DNA of 23,830 bases from assembly GCA_031266895.1 (NCBI GenBank), contig JAISAD010000182.1, positions 1 to 23,830 on the forward strand, given 5' to 3'. This document shows positions 6,556-14,872 of this stretch, piece after piece. Position 1 is the first letter of the stretch. Every line of letters starts with the position of its first letter. Under the pieces are notes generated by a model. It searched no databases, was not told the origin of the DNA, and saw nothing but the letters and a program-made list of their open reading frames with translations. The translations under genes were made by a program, and so were the position numbers. This DNA is from Bacteroidales bacterium. GTDB lineage: Bacteria; Bacteroidota; Bacteroidia; Bacteroidales; WCHB1-69.

Positions 6556-7455
6556 CTATGACTGCGGCTCTTCGGTTTTATAATCGCACGCGTCATCATC
6601 CGTTTCGGATTCAATGGTAATGTGTTGAATTTGCTGCGCTTTCAACTTTTCTTTGATTTGCATTTTTAATTCCTGCCATTTTTTATAATCCAGATTTTTA
6701 TCTAAAACAAGATGTACAGACATAATGTTGTATTCTCCATCCATGCTCCAGATGTGCATATCGTGCACCGATTTAATGCCTGCCATAGATTGCAAGCATG
6801 CTTCTATCGCTTCCATATTCACATTAGAAGGGGTGCCTTGCAGCACTACTCTCAATGTATCACGTAAATTTCGATAAATGTTCAGAAGAATATAGCAGGC
6901 AATGAGTAATGAAAGCAGGGGGTCTAAAATCGGCACATCCACAAAAATCATGACGATACTGCCGATGAGTACTGCCGCCCAGCCCAGCACATCTTCAAGC
7001 AGATGCAGTCCTACTGCCCGCTCGTTAAGCGAAGAACTTCTGCGCATTCGCCACATAGCCCAGCCGTTTACTAAAATGCCGAATATGGCCAGTAGCAACA
7101 TGCCTTTGGCATTGGCAGCCTGGGGAGAGATGAGACGCTGTATGCTCTCGCTAATAACGAAAAACGAGCCGATAAGCAGTACTACCGAGTTAATCATGGC
7201 GCCGAGAAGCGAAAAGCGCCGATAGCCATAGGAGTATTTGGCGTCGCGTTTCCTTTTGGAAACTTTTTGAAAATACCATGCCAGTGCCAGAGAAAAACTG
7301 TCCCCGAAATCGTGCAGAGCATCCGATAAAATGGCTACGCTGTTGGTAAGCAATCCCCCCACCAGTTCAATAGCAGAAAAGAAGAGATTGAGGAAAAATG
7401 CCAATCGAATATTGGCGCTGGTGTGATGATGCGTGTTATCTGTTTTTGTTTTCAT
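6556..7455 (-). CDS. Cation diffusion facilitator (Zn2+/Cd2+/Co2+ exporter, CzcD/ZitB-like)
   Basis: The inner-membrane antiporter exports divalent metals in exchange for protons. From the ATG at 7455 the protein has 299 residues. It has a His-rich start (THHHT), six hydrophobic segments, and the two metal-site motifs of the family: SDALHDFGD in TM2 (HxxxD type) and HLLEDVLG in TM5. A cytoplasmic C-terminal domain follows (IEACLQSMAGIKSVHDMHIW...), the typical dimerisation domain. The acidic tail ESETDDDACDYKTEEPQS could bind metal. An in-frame ATG exists at 7518, but it would add residues unlike the family and overlap the promoter box at 7508-7515, so I reject it. Metal specificity is not determinable here. 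Confidence 0.93.
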   Translation of the reverse strand: MKTKTDNTHHHTSANIRLAFFLNLFFSAIELVGGLLTNSVAILSDALHDFGDSFSLALAWYFQKVSKRKRDAKYSYGYRRFSLLGAMINSVVLLIGSFFVISESIQRLISPQAANAKGMLLLAIFGILVNGWAMWRMRRSSSLNERAVGLHLLEDVLGWAAVLIGSIVMIFVDVPILDPLLSLLIACYILLNIYRNLRDTLRVVLQGTPSNVNMEAIEACLQSMAGIKSVHDMHIWSMDGEYNIMSVHLVLDKNLDYKKWQELKMQIKEKLKAQQIQHITIESETDDDACDYKTEEPQS

Positions 7456-7507
7456 AACAACAATATGTTTGTGTGTCAATAAAATATATAATTTTTCTTT
7501 GTGCAGG

Positions 7508-7515
7508 CAAAAGTA
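7508..7515 (-). promoter_or_regulatory. -7 box of the CDF exporter gene
   Basis: The minus strand reads TACTTTTG (TAnnTTTG), about 52 bases from the chosen ATG at 7455. It faces away from the plus-strand box at 7529-7536, so the two promoters share a very small divergent region. Confidence 0.45.
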
Positions 7516-7528
7516 CAAAAATTTTCTG

Positions 7529-7536
7529 TATTTTTG
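7529..7536 (+). promoter_or_regulatory. -7 box of the giant secreted protein gene
   Basis: TATTTTTG matches TAnnTTTG and lies 38 bases before the GTG start at 7575. The nearest TTTG upstream (7498-7501) is somewhat too far for a standard -33 element. Confidence 0.5.
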
Positions 7537-7574
7537 TCCCCCGATTTTAATACGTTACATTAAAAACTATAAAA

Positions 7575-10500
7575 GTGAAGAAATTTTGTTTTTTTAATCT
7601 ATTAGCGTTGATATTGTCAGTTAGCCATGTCAATGCTCAAATTTCGATTGTCAGTGTTTCCGGTGGCGGTGTAGAAGCGGCTGTAAAAACGGCTATTTCA
7701 AATGCCCCTCTCACTACAGTTATCCAACTTACGGTAACAGGCACTGTTGATGCCACCGACTTCCGTTTTATTCGGGATTCGCTTGCTCATATTAAATCTC
7801 TTGATATGAGCGGAGTTGATATTGTGGCCTATTCGGGCACGGGTGGAACAGCCTTTACGCCTCCTCCTCTTATGGGTGGCGGTGGCGGCCTGGATGTTGA
7901 TGCTGCCTATCCGGTGAATACGGTGCCTCAATATGCATTTTACAAGACATGGAAAGAGGGTTCCATGTTCTGGACTTCGACCATAGAGCGTAAAATGGAC
8001 AGCCTTATTACACTGGTATTGCCAGCAAGCGCTGTAGTAATTGATAACTATGCCTGTGCCGGAATGCCTGCTTTGGCAGCCATTAATCTGTCGCACATGA
8101 CGGCGCTGACCGACATTAACGAGTATGCTTTTTACAAAGTTGAGGTGGCGGCTTCCGTAACGTTCCCCAACAGTTTAACCACTTTGGGCGGTCATCCGTT
8201 TACTCTTTGCGCAGGCTTGACCTCTTTCACTTTTCCCTCCTCATTAAATTCATTAGCTTATGTGGCAAACTTTTTTGAGGGATGCACGTCGCTCGCCAGT
8301 GTGGCTTTTGAAGAGCCTTGCCAGGTTTCAACCTGGCCTCCTATCATGTTCTCTTCTTCGGATCCGAGTTTAGTGCCCACGCTGTTGCAAACGGTTACCG
8401 TCCCTGCTTGTGTTACGAATGTAGGCACAGCTTTTGAAAGATTTATGGGAACTGCTATTGATTGCGCTTTGGCCAATCCTGTCTATTTTAGCAAAGACGG
8501 TACCCTTTATCTGAAGTCAGACAGCAGTTTAGTGGCTATGCCCAAAGGAATAGCAAGTTTTACGATTCCAGCCAGCATGACCGTTATCCCCGACAACTAT
8601 TTTGAAAATTGTACTAATCTGACTACCGTAACCATATTAAGCTCGTTAACGGAAATCGGTAACAGAGCATTCTATAACTGTCCTATCACCGCGTTCACCT
8701 TTCCTAGTTCTTTGGTAAAGATTGGTAATGAAGCTTTTTATCAAACCAAATTGACGCGTGTATCATTTCCCAATAATCCCAATCTCACCAATTTGGGCAG
8801 CAATATCTTTTCTTTTTGCGATGTGTTGGATACAGTTGATTTGTCAGGACTTCCGAAACTTGGCGTTCGGATGTTCAGAGGCAACGAGGCTTTGAGATCT
8901 GTTACATTGCCATCCAATGTGACCAAAATTCCCGATCAGATGTTTTCTTCCAACTTTTCGCTGGTTTCTATTACACTGCCCAACACTGTGGACACTATCG
9001 GCACCAGCGCATTCGATGGTTGTGTGTCTTTGGTTAATATCAATATGCCCACCTCATTGAAATATCTCGGCGCAACAGCTTTTAGAGGCGATACCGCCAT
9101 TGCGGGACCTTTTGTACTGCCTGCCTCTTTCCGCGATTTGCCTATTTCCAGCAACGAAGGCAGCGGTTTTATCAGAACTCGTGCACAGGTTGTGGTAGAT
9201 GAAGCTAATCCCTGGTTTGCTTCTGAAAACGGTATGCTGTTCAATAAAGCTAAAACACAACTATATCATATTCCCAATGCTTCGACGCCTGTCCGCGTCA
9301 CCTTGCCGGCTACCGTTGATTCGATAGCGGTTTGGGCATTCGACAACGGGAATGCACAGATTAAGAAGATGACTTTGCCGGCCTCTTTGAAATATATAGC
9401 CGGTTACGGTCTTAACGGAGCCAATAAGGTAGATACTTTGCTGGTAAAGGCGATAACTCCTCCGGTTTGTGCCAATAATTCCTCCTCTTTGAATAATGGC
9501 TATTCAACTGTATATCCTGTTGTGGTTGTGCCTCCCAGAACCAAAGCGGCTTACAGAGAGGCCACAGGCTGGAAAAATTATCCCGATTCCGCATATCGAC
9601 AGGCAAGTCTTTTTGTGGATTTGGAATTTGGCATGGCCAACAATATCTCGCCCAACGGTCAATATGTAGCCGGTAGAAACGTGGCTTATGGAGGCTATGT
9701 TTATAATATAATGCAGGGTGATTTTACCTCTATACCCGGCGCTACCGATGCTCTTGATGTGAATGACTCTGCCTGGGTTGCTGTAGATTTTCTGGATTCT
9801 AATTATATGATTAATGGAGAACCCTTAAATAATGGGGGTGTTTGGCGCAACGACACGGTATATTCTGTCGGTTTGGGACGCTATGGCGCTTCTCCTTCGA
9901 TTTCGGCTCATGCCTCCGTAAATGCTATTGATGCTGCAGGCAGGGTATATGGCATGAGCTACGACTATAACTCTTTGGGCAGAGTAGTCCCCTTCTCTTG
10001 GGGGTATCATGTCGGCAATGATAATTATCTTACTGATACTATGCCCTTTGCTTATCCTCATGTTAGTGAAGATCAGGGTAGTAGAATTTGGGATATCTCG
10101 TCCGACGGGCAAGTGGCAGCCGGCTGGGTCTCACGCAGAATTTGGGGAGGCTCGCGTATGGCTATCGGCTGGACTTCGCCTTCTGACTACTTCCTGTTTG
10201 ATGAAAATAATCCAGGTGAAGCCAGAGGCGTTAGTCCCAACGGCAAATATATCGCTGCCAAACAAGATAATCACGCAGTTGTGTATGATGTGGAGCATGA
10301 TGAAATAATTGTAATTGGCCCCGCCGGTTCTTCTGCTTCAGCTGTTTCCAATAATGGTTTTGTAGTCGGCTTCCACGAAACGGAAACCGGCCGTCAGGCC
10401 TTTATCTGGTCTGACAGGCTTGGCTTTATGTACTTCCGTCAATTTATAGATACCTACATGCCGGATATGGAAGTCCCTGCTGGCGATTTTTTTAACTTCC

Positions 10501-12428
10501 CTTCAACCGGTATATTAGACGTGCCTATGGGTATTTCGGCAGACGGCCTCACGATTGTTGGCTGGAGCGGCTTTAACGCTCTGGTGGCAAAAGGATGGCT
10601 GATGATGGTGCCCGATACGTTAAATTTAATTGACCGTGCACACAATCTTACGGCTACGGTGGACATTGCTCAAAGAAATGTGGTTAATCTCTCCTGGGAT
10701 GCACCGCAGGAGTATGGCGCGCATACACTTGACTGGTACTATATTTACAGAAACGGCCAATATCTTGACAGATTTGACGCTTCGGAAGGAACTGCCTACA
10801 TGGATAATAATGCACCTGCAGGGCGTGTAAACTATACCGTTGCCGCAGTGTTCGACTATATCAATTCCGATACCTACAACGCATCGGCACAAACAGAGCC
10901 GGCTACGGTTACAATTGTTGACAACTATAATATCCCGTTTGCGGAAGGCTTTGAAAGCGGAACGTATGACCAAAATTTCTGGACAGCAGAAGCAAACCCT
11001 ACTAATACATGGGTATTGCTGAACCATTATTACAAGGGATTTAACGGAATAAACAGCAGCACTTTTATAGGAAATGGCGACCTGCAGCAGTACAATCTTT
11101 CGCTGACCAGCAAGCCTTTTGATGCTACAGGCGAAAATAAAGTGATTCTGGCCTATATATGGCGCGTGCTTTCCGAAGCAGAAGCATTTTTGGGCATTAA
11201 GGATACTATGTTTGTAGAAGTGGGTGTAGGCAACACCTGGACTAAAGTAGCACAAATGGTTGTCAATCAAGCATATGAATGGACACCCGTTACATTGGAT
11301 ATTTCTTCTTTAGCGGCTAACAACCTGTTCCGCGTGCGTTTCCATGCTGTTTCGGGAGCTAATCGCAATACTTATAACTTTGATATGGATGAGTTTGGCC
11401 TGTCGTTTGAAGAATCGGATGAGCCTGCAGGGGTATATGCCTATCGTTTTGACGGTGAAACCAATGTAAATGTGGTTTATAAAGATGTAACCGGATCATA
11501 TGGCTCCACTTATACCAATGGTAAATTTAGCTATAATGTAGGTAATCGCGGAAATTCTATTATTGCCGTAAACAGGCTGACTCCCAAAGAGCTAAAACCA
11601 TACGAAGGTAAAAAACTGACCTCAGTTTCAGCGTTTCTTTTTGCAGATGTTCCCGGAACTGCCATTCCATCCGAACTCAAATTAGCTGTATTTATAGATG
11701 GCGTAAGAGTTGAAAATACCGATATCATCTCATTTAAGGGAGATGCATGGAATACTTTCCCACTCACCGCACCGATTGAAGTCAGTATGGGACATGAATT
11801 TCTTATAGGCATTGAAGCCGTTCATGGCGACACCAGCAATCGTCCGTTAAGTATGGATGACAACATTGCCAATATTAATCCTAATGCGAACCTCTATTCG
11901 GAAGATAATGGCGTAACTTGGAATCATGCCTCCGATAAGAATATCTTGGGGCATTGGGGCATTGTGGCCAATTTTAGAGATGAGGCGGCAGCTGCTCCTG
12001 TTGACGATGATATATTTGATGCGCTTTATCAAATTTATAGAAATGATGTCCCCGTTGATACGCTGCATTACGGCCAAATGTACGTGGACACGACAAGTAT
12101 AAGCGATGCCGATTGCTACAAGGTTAGGGTATTTCGTACCACAGGCGGCATGTCCGGACTGTCGGGACAGGGATGCGTAACGGTAGTAAGTTCTATTCCT
12201 GCAGTCGAAACAGTATCGTTTGCCGTGCATCCTAATCCGGCTTCCGATTTTATTAATGTGAACGTAGATTATCGGTTATTGAAAATTTACGATATGAACG
12301 GCAGATTGATGATGACAGTTGCTTCCGGAAAACAGATCAATGTAAGTGGCTTAAGCGAAGGCACGTACCTCATCGAAGCTATCCTTGCCAACGGATATAA
12401 AGGGGTTGCAAAGATGATTAAAAAATAG
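7575..12428 (+). CDS. Secreted BspA-like leucine-rich-repeat/HAF/FN3 protein with type IX (Por) sorting domain
   Basis: The 1617-residue protein starts at GTG (7575), the only start that keeps the signal peptide (KKFCFFNLLALILSVSHVNA, cleavage likely before QIS). Residues about 40-670 are BspA/LRR_5-type repeats, with recurring units such as SLTEIGNRAFYNCPITAFTF and LPNTVDTIGTSAFDGC. Residues about 690-1000 hold HAF-like repeats (ISPNGQYVAGR, SSDGQVAAGWV, VSPNGKYIAAK, ISADGLTIVGWSG). A fibronectin-type-III-like unit follows near 1020-1110, a MAM/choice-of-anchor-like beta domain near 1120-1280 (FAEGFESGTYD), and a further beta region. The last 70 residues (HPNPASDFINV, LKIYDMNGRLM, LSEGTYLIEA) are a type A T9SS sorting tail that is removed during export. 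It is probably a surface adhesin or binding protein; the ligand is unknown. It is monocistronic, closed by the terminator at 12454-12483. Confidence 0.92.
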   Translation: MKKFCFFNLLALILSVSHVNAQISIVSVSGGGVEAAVKTAISNAPLTTVIQLTVTGTVDATDFRFIRDSLAHIKSLDMSGVDIVAYSGTGGTAFTPPPLMGGGGGLDVDAAYPVNTVPQYAFYKTWKEGSMFWTSTIERKMDSLITLVLPASAVVIDNYACAGMPALAAINLSHMTALTDINEYAFYKVEVAASVTFPNSLTTLGGHPFTLCAGLTSFTFPSSLNSLAYVANFFEGCTSLASVAFEEPCQVSTWPPIMFSSSDPSLVPTLLQTVTVPACVTNVGTAFERFMGTAIDCALANPVYFSKDGTLYLKSDSSLVAMPKGIASFTIPASMTVIPDNYFENCTNLTTVTILSSLTEIGNRAFYNCPITAFTFPSSLVKIGNEAFYQTKLTRVSFPNNPNLTNLGSNIFSFCDVLDTVDLSGLPKLGVRMFRGNEALRSVTLPSNVTKIPDQMFSSNFSLVSITLPNTVDTIGTSAFDGCVSLVNINMPTSLKYLGATAFRGDTAIAGPFVLPASFRDLPISSNEGSGFIRTRAQVVVDEANPWFASENGMLFNKAKTQLYHIPNASTPVRVTLPATVDSIAVWAFDNGNAQIKKMTLPASLKYIAGYGLNGANKVDTLLVKAITPPVCANNSSSLNNGYSTVYPVVVVPPRTKAAYREATGWKNYPDSAYRQASLFVDLEFGMANNISPNGQYVAGRNVAYGGYVYNIMQGDFTSIPGATDALDVNDSAWVAVDFLDSNYMINGEPLNNGGVWRNDTVYSVGLGRYGASPSISAHASVNAIDAAGRVYGMSYDYNSLGRVVPFSWGYHVGNDNYLTDTMPFAYPHVSEDQGSRIWDISSDGQVAAGWVSRRIWGGSRMAIGWTSPSDYFLFDENNPGEARGVSPNGKYIAAKQDNHAVVYDVEHDEIIVIGPAGSSASAVSNNGFVVGFHETETGRQAFIWSDRLGFMYFRQFIDTYMPDMEVPAGDFFNFPSTGILDVPMGISADGLTIVGWSGFNALVAKGWLMMVPDTLNLIDRAHNLTATVDIAQRNVVNLSWDAPQEYGAHTLDWYYIYRNGQYLDRFDASEGTAYMDNNAPAGRVNYTVAAVFDYINSDTYNASAQTEPATVTIVDNYNIPFAEGFESGTYDQNFWTAEANPTNTWVLLNHYYKGFNGINSSTFIGNGDLQQYNLSLTSKPFDATGENKVILAYIWRVLSEAEAFLGIKDTMFVEVGVGNTWTKVAQMVVNQAYEWTPVTLDISSLAANNLFRVRFHAVSGANRNTYNFDMDEFGLSFEESDEPAGVYAYRFDGETNVNVVYKDVTGSYGSTYTNGKFSYNVGNRGNSIIAVNRLTPKELKPYEGKKLTSVSAFLFADVPGTAIPSELKLAVFIDGVRVENTDIISFKGDAWNTFPLTAPIEVSMGHEFLIGIEAVHGDTSNRPLSMDDNIANINPNANLYSEDNGVTWNHASDKNILGHWGIVANFRDEAAAAPVDDDIFDALYQIYRNDVPVDTLHYGQMYVDTTSISDADCYKVRVFRTTGGMSGLSGQGCVTVVSSIPAVETVSFAVHPNPASDFINVNVDYRLLKIYDMNGRLMMTVASGKQINVSGLSEGTYLIEAILANGYKGVAKMIKK

Positions 12429-12453
12429 TTAGAATTTAAAAATGTTTCATAAC

Positions 12454-12483
12454 AAAAAAACTCGGCATTAGCCGAGTTTTTTT
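12454..12483. terminator. Bidirectional intrinsic terminator between the giant gene and metK
   Basis: CTCGGC (12461-12466), loop ATTA and GCCGAG (12471-12476) are flanked by an A-run on the left and seven Ts on the right. It can stop transcripts from both convergent genes. Confidence 0.92.
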
Positions 12484-12500
12484 ATGCATATCCGTATCTC

Positions 12501-13784
12501 CTAAAGCCCGAAAGCAGTCCGTATTTTATCTGCATAATCCAGCTTTTCCCATCCGAAAAAGGTAACTTTCTTGAAATATTTGGTTACCCCATTTTCGATT
12601 CGAGCCATGGCATTACTGTGCTGTTCGCTCACTTCCACCTCTTTTTCATAGCTGTTACGCCCAAAATGGCCGTAGGAGGCAGTCTCCTGATAAATCGGAT
12701 TTTTTAAGCCGAAACGATTGATAATGGCAAACGGACGCATGTCAAAAATGGCATTAATTTTACCGGCAATTTCACCATCGCTCATTTGTACCTTGGCTGT
12801 GCCGTAGGTATTGATGTAGAGCCCCACCGGTTTGGCCACCCCAATAGCGTAGGCTACCTGCACCAGCACTTCTTTGCAAAGGCCGGCAGCCACCATATTT
12901 TTTGCAATGTGGCGTACAGCGTAGGCTGCTGACCTGTCCACCTTAGAAGGGTCTTTTCCTGAAAAAGCGCCACCGCCATGAGCGCCCTTTCCGCCATAAG
13001 TATCTACAATAATTTTGCGACCTGTTAATCCGCTGTCGCCGTGCGGGCCGCCAATGACAAATTTGCCAGTAGGATTCACATGCAGCTTATAATCGCTGTC
13101 AAACAGTTTTTTAATATTGTCGGGACATTCGGCAATGACCGCTGGCAGCAGAATATTTTTTACATCGTCGTAAATTCGGGCTAACATCTTACTCTCTTCG
13201 TCAAAATCGTTGTGCTGGGTAGAAACTACAACCGCATCAATTCGTTCAGGCGTGCCGTTGTCGGCATATTGCAGCGTAACCTGCGATTTGGCGTCGGGAC
13301 GCAGGTAGGTCATTACCCTGCCGGCACGTCGAATTTCGGCCAGCTTTTGTAGAATTTTGTGTGCCAGTTCAATGGTAATAGGCATGTAATTATCCATCTC
13401 TTTGCAGGCATAGCCAAACATCATGCCCTGGTCGCCGGCGCCCTGTTCTTCTTCCTGCGTGCGTTCTACTCCCTGATTAATGTCGCTCGACTGGTTGTGA
13501 ATAGATGACAGCACAGCGCACGACCGATAGTCAAATTGATATTCGCTGCAGTTATATCCTATTTTCCTGATGACGCCTCTCACCGTATCGTCTATGGGTA
13601 CATAGGCGCTGGTTTTAACTTCGCCGGCACACACTACCAGGCCGGTAGTTACCAGGGTTTCGCAGGCTACTTTCGATTCTGGATCCTGGGTTAAAAAAGA
13701 GTCTAAAAGAGCATCCGAAATCTGGTCGCACATTTTATCGGGATGCCCTTCGGATACGGATTCTGATGTGAATAGATAGCTCAT
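12501..13784 (-). CDS. metK: S-adenosylmethionine synthetase
   Basis: The cytoplasmic enzyme makes SAM from methionine and ATP. The 427-residue product begins YLFTSESVSEGHPDKMCDQI with the ATP-site GHPDK. It carries the signatures GAGDQGMMFGYA and GGGAFSGKDPSKVDRS, and ends with the usual WEKLD...IRTAFGL tail. It is complete and is somewhat longer than the roughly 385-400 residues of many bacterial enzymes, as usual in Bacteroidota. The start at 13784 has a direct match to the family N-terminus. The transcript carries a 5' leader of about 110 bases with a SAM-II riboswitch, so the product of the enzyme should repress its synthesis. It is convergent with the giant secreted protein gene. Confidence 0.97.
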   Translation of the reverse strand: MSYLFTSESVSEGHPDKMCDQISDALLDSFLTQDPESKVACETLVTTGLVVCAGEVKTSAYVPIDDTVRGVIRKIGYNCSEYQFDYRSCAVLSSIHNQSSDINQGVERTQEEEQGAGDQGMMFGYACKEMDNYMPITIELAHKILQKLAEIRRAGRVMTYLRPDAKSQVTLQYADNGTPERIDAVVVSTQHNDFDEESKMLARIYDDVKNILLPAVIAECPDNIKKLFDSDYKLHVNPTGKFVIGGPHGDSGLTGRKIIVDTYGGKGAHGGGAFSGKDPSKVDRSAAYAVRHIAKNMVAAGLCKEVLVQVAYAIGVAKPVGLYINTYGTAKVQMSDGEIAGKINAIFDMRPFAIINRFGLKNPIYQETASYGHFGRNSYEKEVEVSEQHSNAMARIENGVTKYFKKVTFFGWEKLDYADKIRTAFGL

Positions 13785-13836
13785 AAATCTTAAATTTAAA
13801 TTGTTAATAATTGATTAGTAACAGAAATGGCATCAA

Positions 13837-13890
13837 GAAATGGTTTAGCATTTTTTTTATGTGGTTGCAAGCATTCAAATCTTTCCACCC
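13837..13890 (-). promoter_or_regulatory. SAM-II riboswitch upstream of metK
   Basis: The minus strand shows the ordered SAM-II core: a P1 arm GTGG (13885-13888), then GATTTG, then GCTTGCAA, the P1 partner CCAC (13861-13864), an A-rich linker, and GCTAAA (13844-13849). The P1 loop GAATG (13872-13876) can pair with CATTT (13838-13842) just after GCTAAA, which forms the H-type pseudoknot of this class with one G-T pair. It starts a few bases after the predicted transcription start and precedes the SAM synthetase gene, a fitting target. About 50 bases separate it from the ATG, farther than in alphaproteobacterial examples where it overlaps the ribosome site. Confidence 0.85.
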
Positions 13891-13900
13891 TTTCGTGCTG

Positions 13901-13927
13901 CAAAAATAGGAAAAAATTCGATTGCAA
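13901..13927 (-). promoter_or_regulatory. Promoter of metK
   Basis: The minus strand shows TTG (13925-13927), 16 bases, then TATTTTTG (13901-13908), fitting the Bacteroidota -33/-7 pattern with slightly short spacing. The predicted start is about 13895, directly before the riboswitch. A second TATTTTTG on the same strand at 14003-14010 is a weaker alternative without a good -33. Confidence 0.6.
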
Positions 13928-14082
13928 GTATATATGGAAATTTTTATTGATGCACAGGTGCTAAAATCCGTTTTGGTTAAATAATCAATATAATTCAAGA
14001 TACAAAAATACGAAAAAGGCATATATGCAGATGAGTCAACCCAGCACTGATATTCATCTGTATGTAATTCAAAAAATTCCTG

Positions 14083-14090
14083 TATATTTG
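14083..14090 (+). promoter_or_regulatory. -7 box of purC-purF
   Basis: TATATTTG fits TAnnTTTG and lies 55 bases before the purC ATG. Together with the metK promoter and riboswitch it accounts for most of the 361-base gap 13785-14145. Bases 13928-14082 hold nothing else I can name. Confidence 0.5.
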
Positions 14091-14099
14091 CACCCCTCA

Positions 14100-14126
14100 G
14101 CGAAAATATGTTTTTTCGCATTTTTA
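14100..14126 (+). promoter_or_regulatory. Hairpin with T-run in the purC leader (possible attenuator)
   Basis: GCGAAAA (14100-14106) pairs with TTTTCGC (14113-14119) around a six-base loop, followed by ATTTTT. It lies in the short leader between the -7 box and purC. The stem is AT-rich and weak, so a regulatory role is uncertain. Confidence 0.35.
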
Positions 14127-14145
14127 CTGTATTATTCAATATTTT

Positions 14146-14865
14146 ATGGAAAGGAAAGAGTTGTTATATGATGGGAAAGAAAAGCAATTGTATGCTACCG
14201 ACAATCCGGATCAAATAATTATTCTTTACAAGGATGATGCTTCGGCTTACAATGGCGTAAAGCGTACTACCATCAGAAATAAGGGGATTATTAATAATCG
14301 TATTACCGAGTTGATTTATAAAGAGCTGGAGAAAAATGGCATTCATACCCATTTTATTGAGCGATTGGATCAACATAATCAACTTTGTCGAAAAACAACC
14401 ATTATTCCCCTTGAATTTATTGTACGCAATGTTATTGCAGGTTCTCTTACTCGCCGCCTGGATTTGGACGAAGGAACGGTTCCCGAAAATACCATTTTTG
14501 AAATTTGCCTTAAAAATGATACTTTGCGCGATCCGCTTATCAATGATCACCATGCTGTAGCCATGAAAATTGTAAGTTATGAGGAGTTGCAAGAACTGTA
14601 CAGTATAGTATCGCATATTAACCGGGTGCTGGTAACCCTTTTTCGACAGGTCAATGTAATTGTAGTAGATTTTAAAATAGAGTTTGGGCGCGATGCAAAT
14701 GGAAAATTTCTGCTTGCCGATGAAATATCGCCTGATTCTGCCCGCTTTTGGGATTCCATTAGCAAAGAGCGATTGGATAAAGACCGTTTCAGAAAGGATC
14801 TTGGAAAATTGGAGGAATCTTACACAGAAATAGTTAACAGGCTTGAAACCCTGTTGTCAAAATAA
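14146..14865 (+). CDS. purC: Phosphoribosylaminoimidazole-succinocarboxamide synthase
   Basis: The enzyme joins aspartate to CAIR with ATP to give SAICAR in purine synthesis. The 239-residue product is the normal length for the short bacterial form. It contains the N-terminal LLYDGKEKQLYAT, the substrate-loop VRNVIAGSL, VDFKIEFGRD, and the signature LADEISPDSARFWD. It starts at the ATG at 14146, giving MERKELLYDGKEK. It is followed after 7 bases by purF, so the two are co-transcribed. The leader has a weak hairpin with a T-run. Confidence 0.97.
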   Translation: MERKELLYDGKEKQLYATDNPDQIIILYKDDASAYNGVKRTTIRNKGIINNRITELIYKELEKNGIHTHFIERLDQHNQLCRKTTIIPLEFIVRNVIAGSLTRRLDLDEGTVPENTIFEICLKNDTLRDPLINDHHAVAMKIVSYEELQELYSIVSHINRVLVTLFRQVNVIVVDFKIEFGRDANGKFLLADEISPDSARFWDSISKERLDKDRFRKDLGKLEESYTEIVNRLETLLSK

Positions 14866-14872
14866 ATTATAC

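Noticed and set aside
7456..7518. Upstream extension of the CDF exporter to an ATG at 7518
   Set aside because: It would overlap the promoter box at 7508-7515 and adds 21 residues unlike the family N-terminus.
10626..11270. A 214-residue minus-strand frame inside the giant gene
   Set aside because: It is an antisense frame of a clearly coding gene with a continuous domain series; its sequence is low-quality and Cys/Ile-rich.
13804..14139. A 111-residue minus-strand open frame upstream of metK
   Set aside because: It overlaps the metK promoter, the SAM-II riboswitch and the purC promoter, and its composition is unlike a protein.
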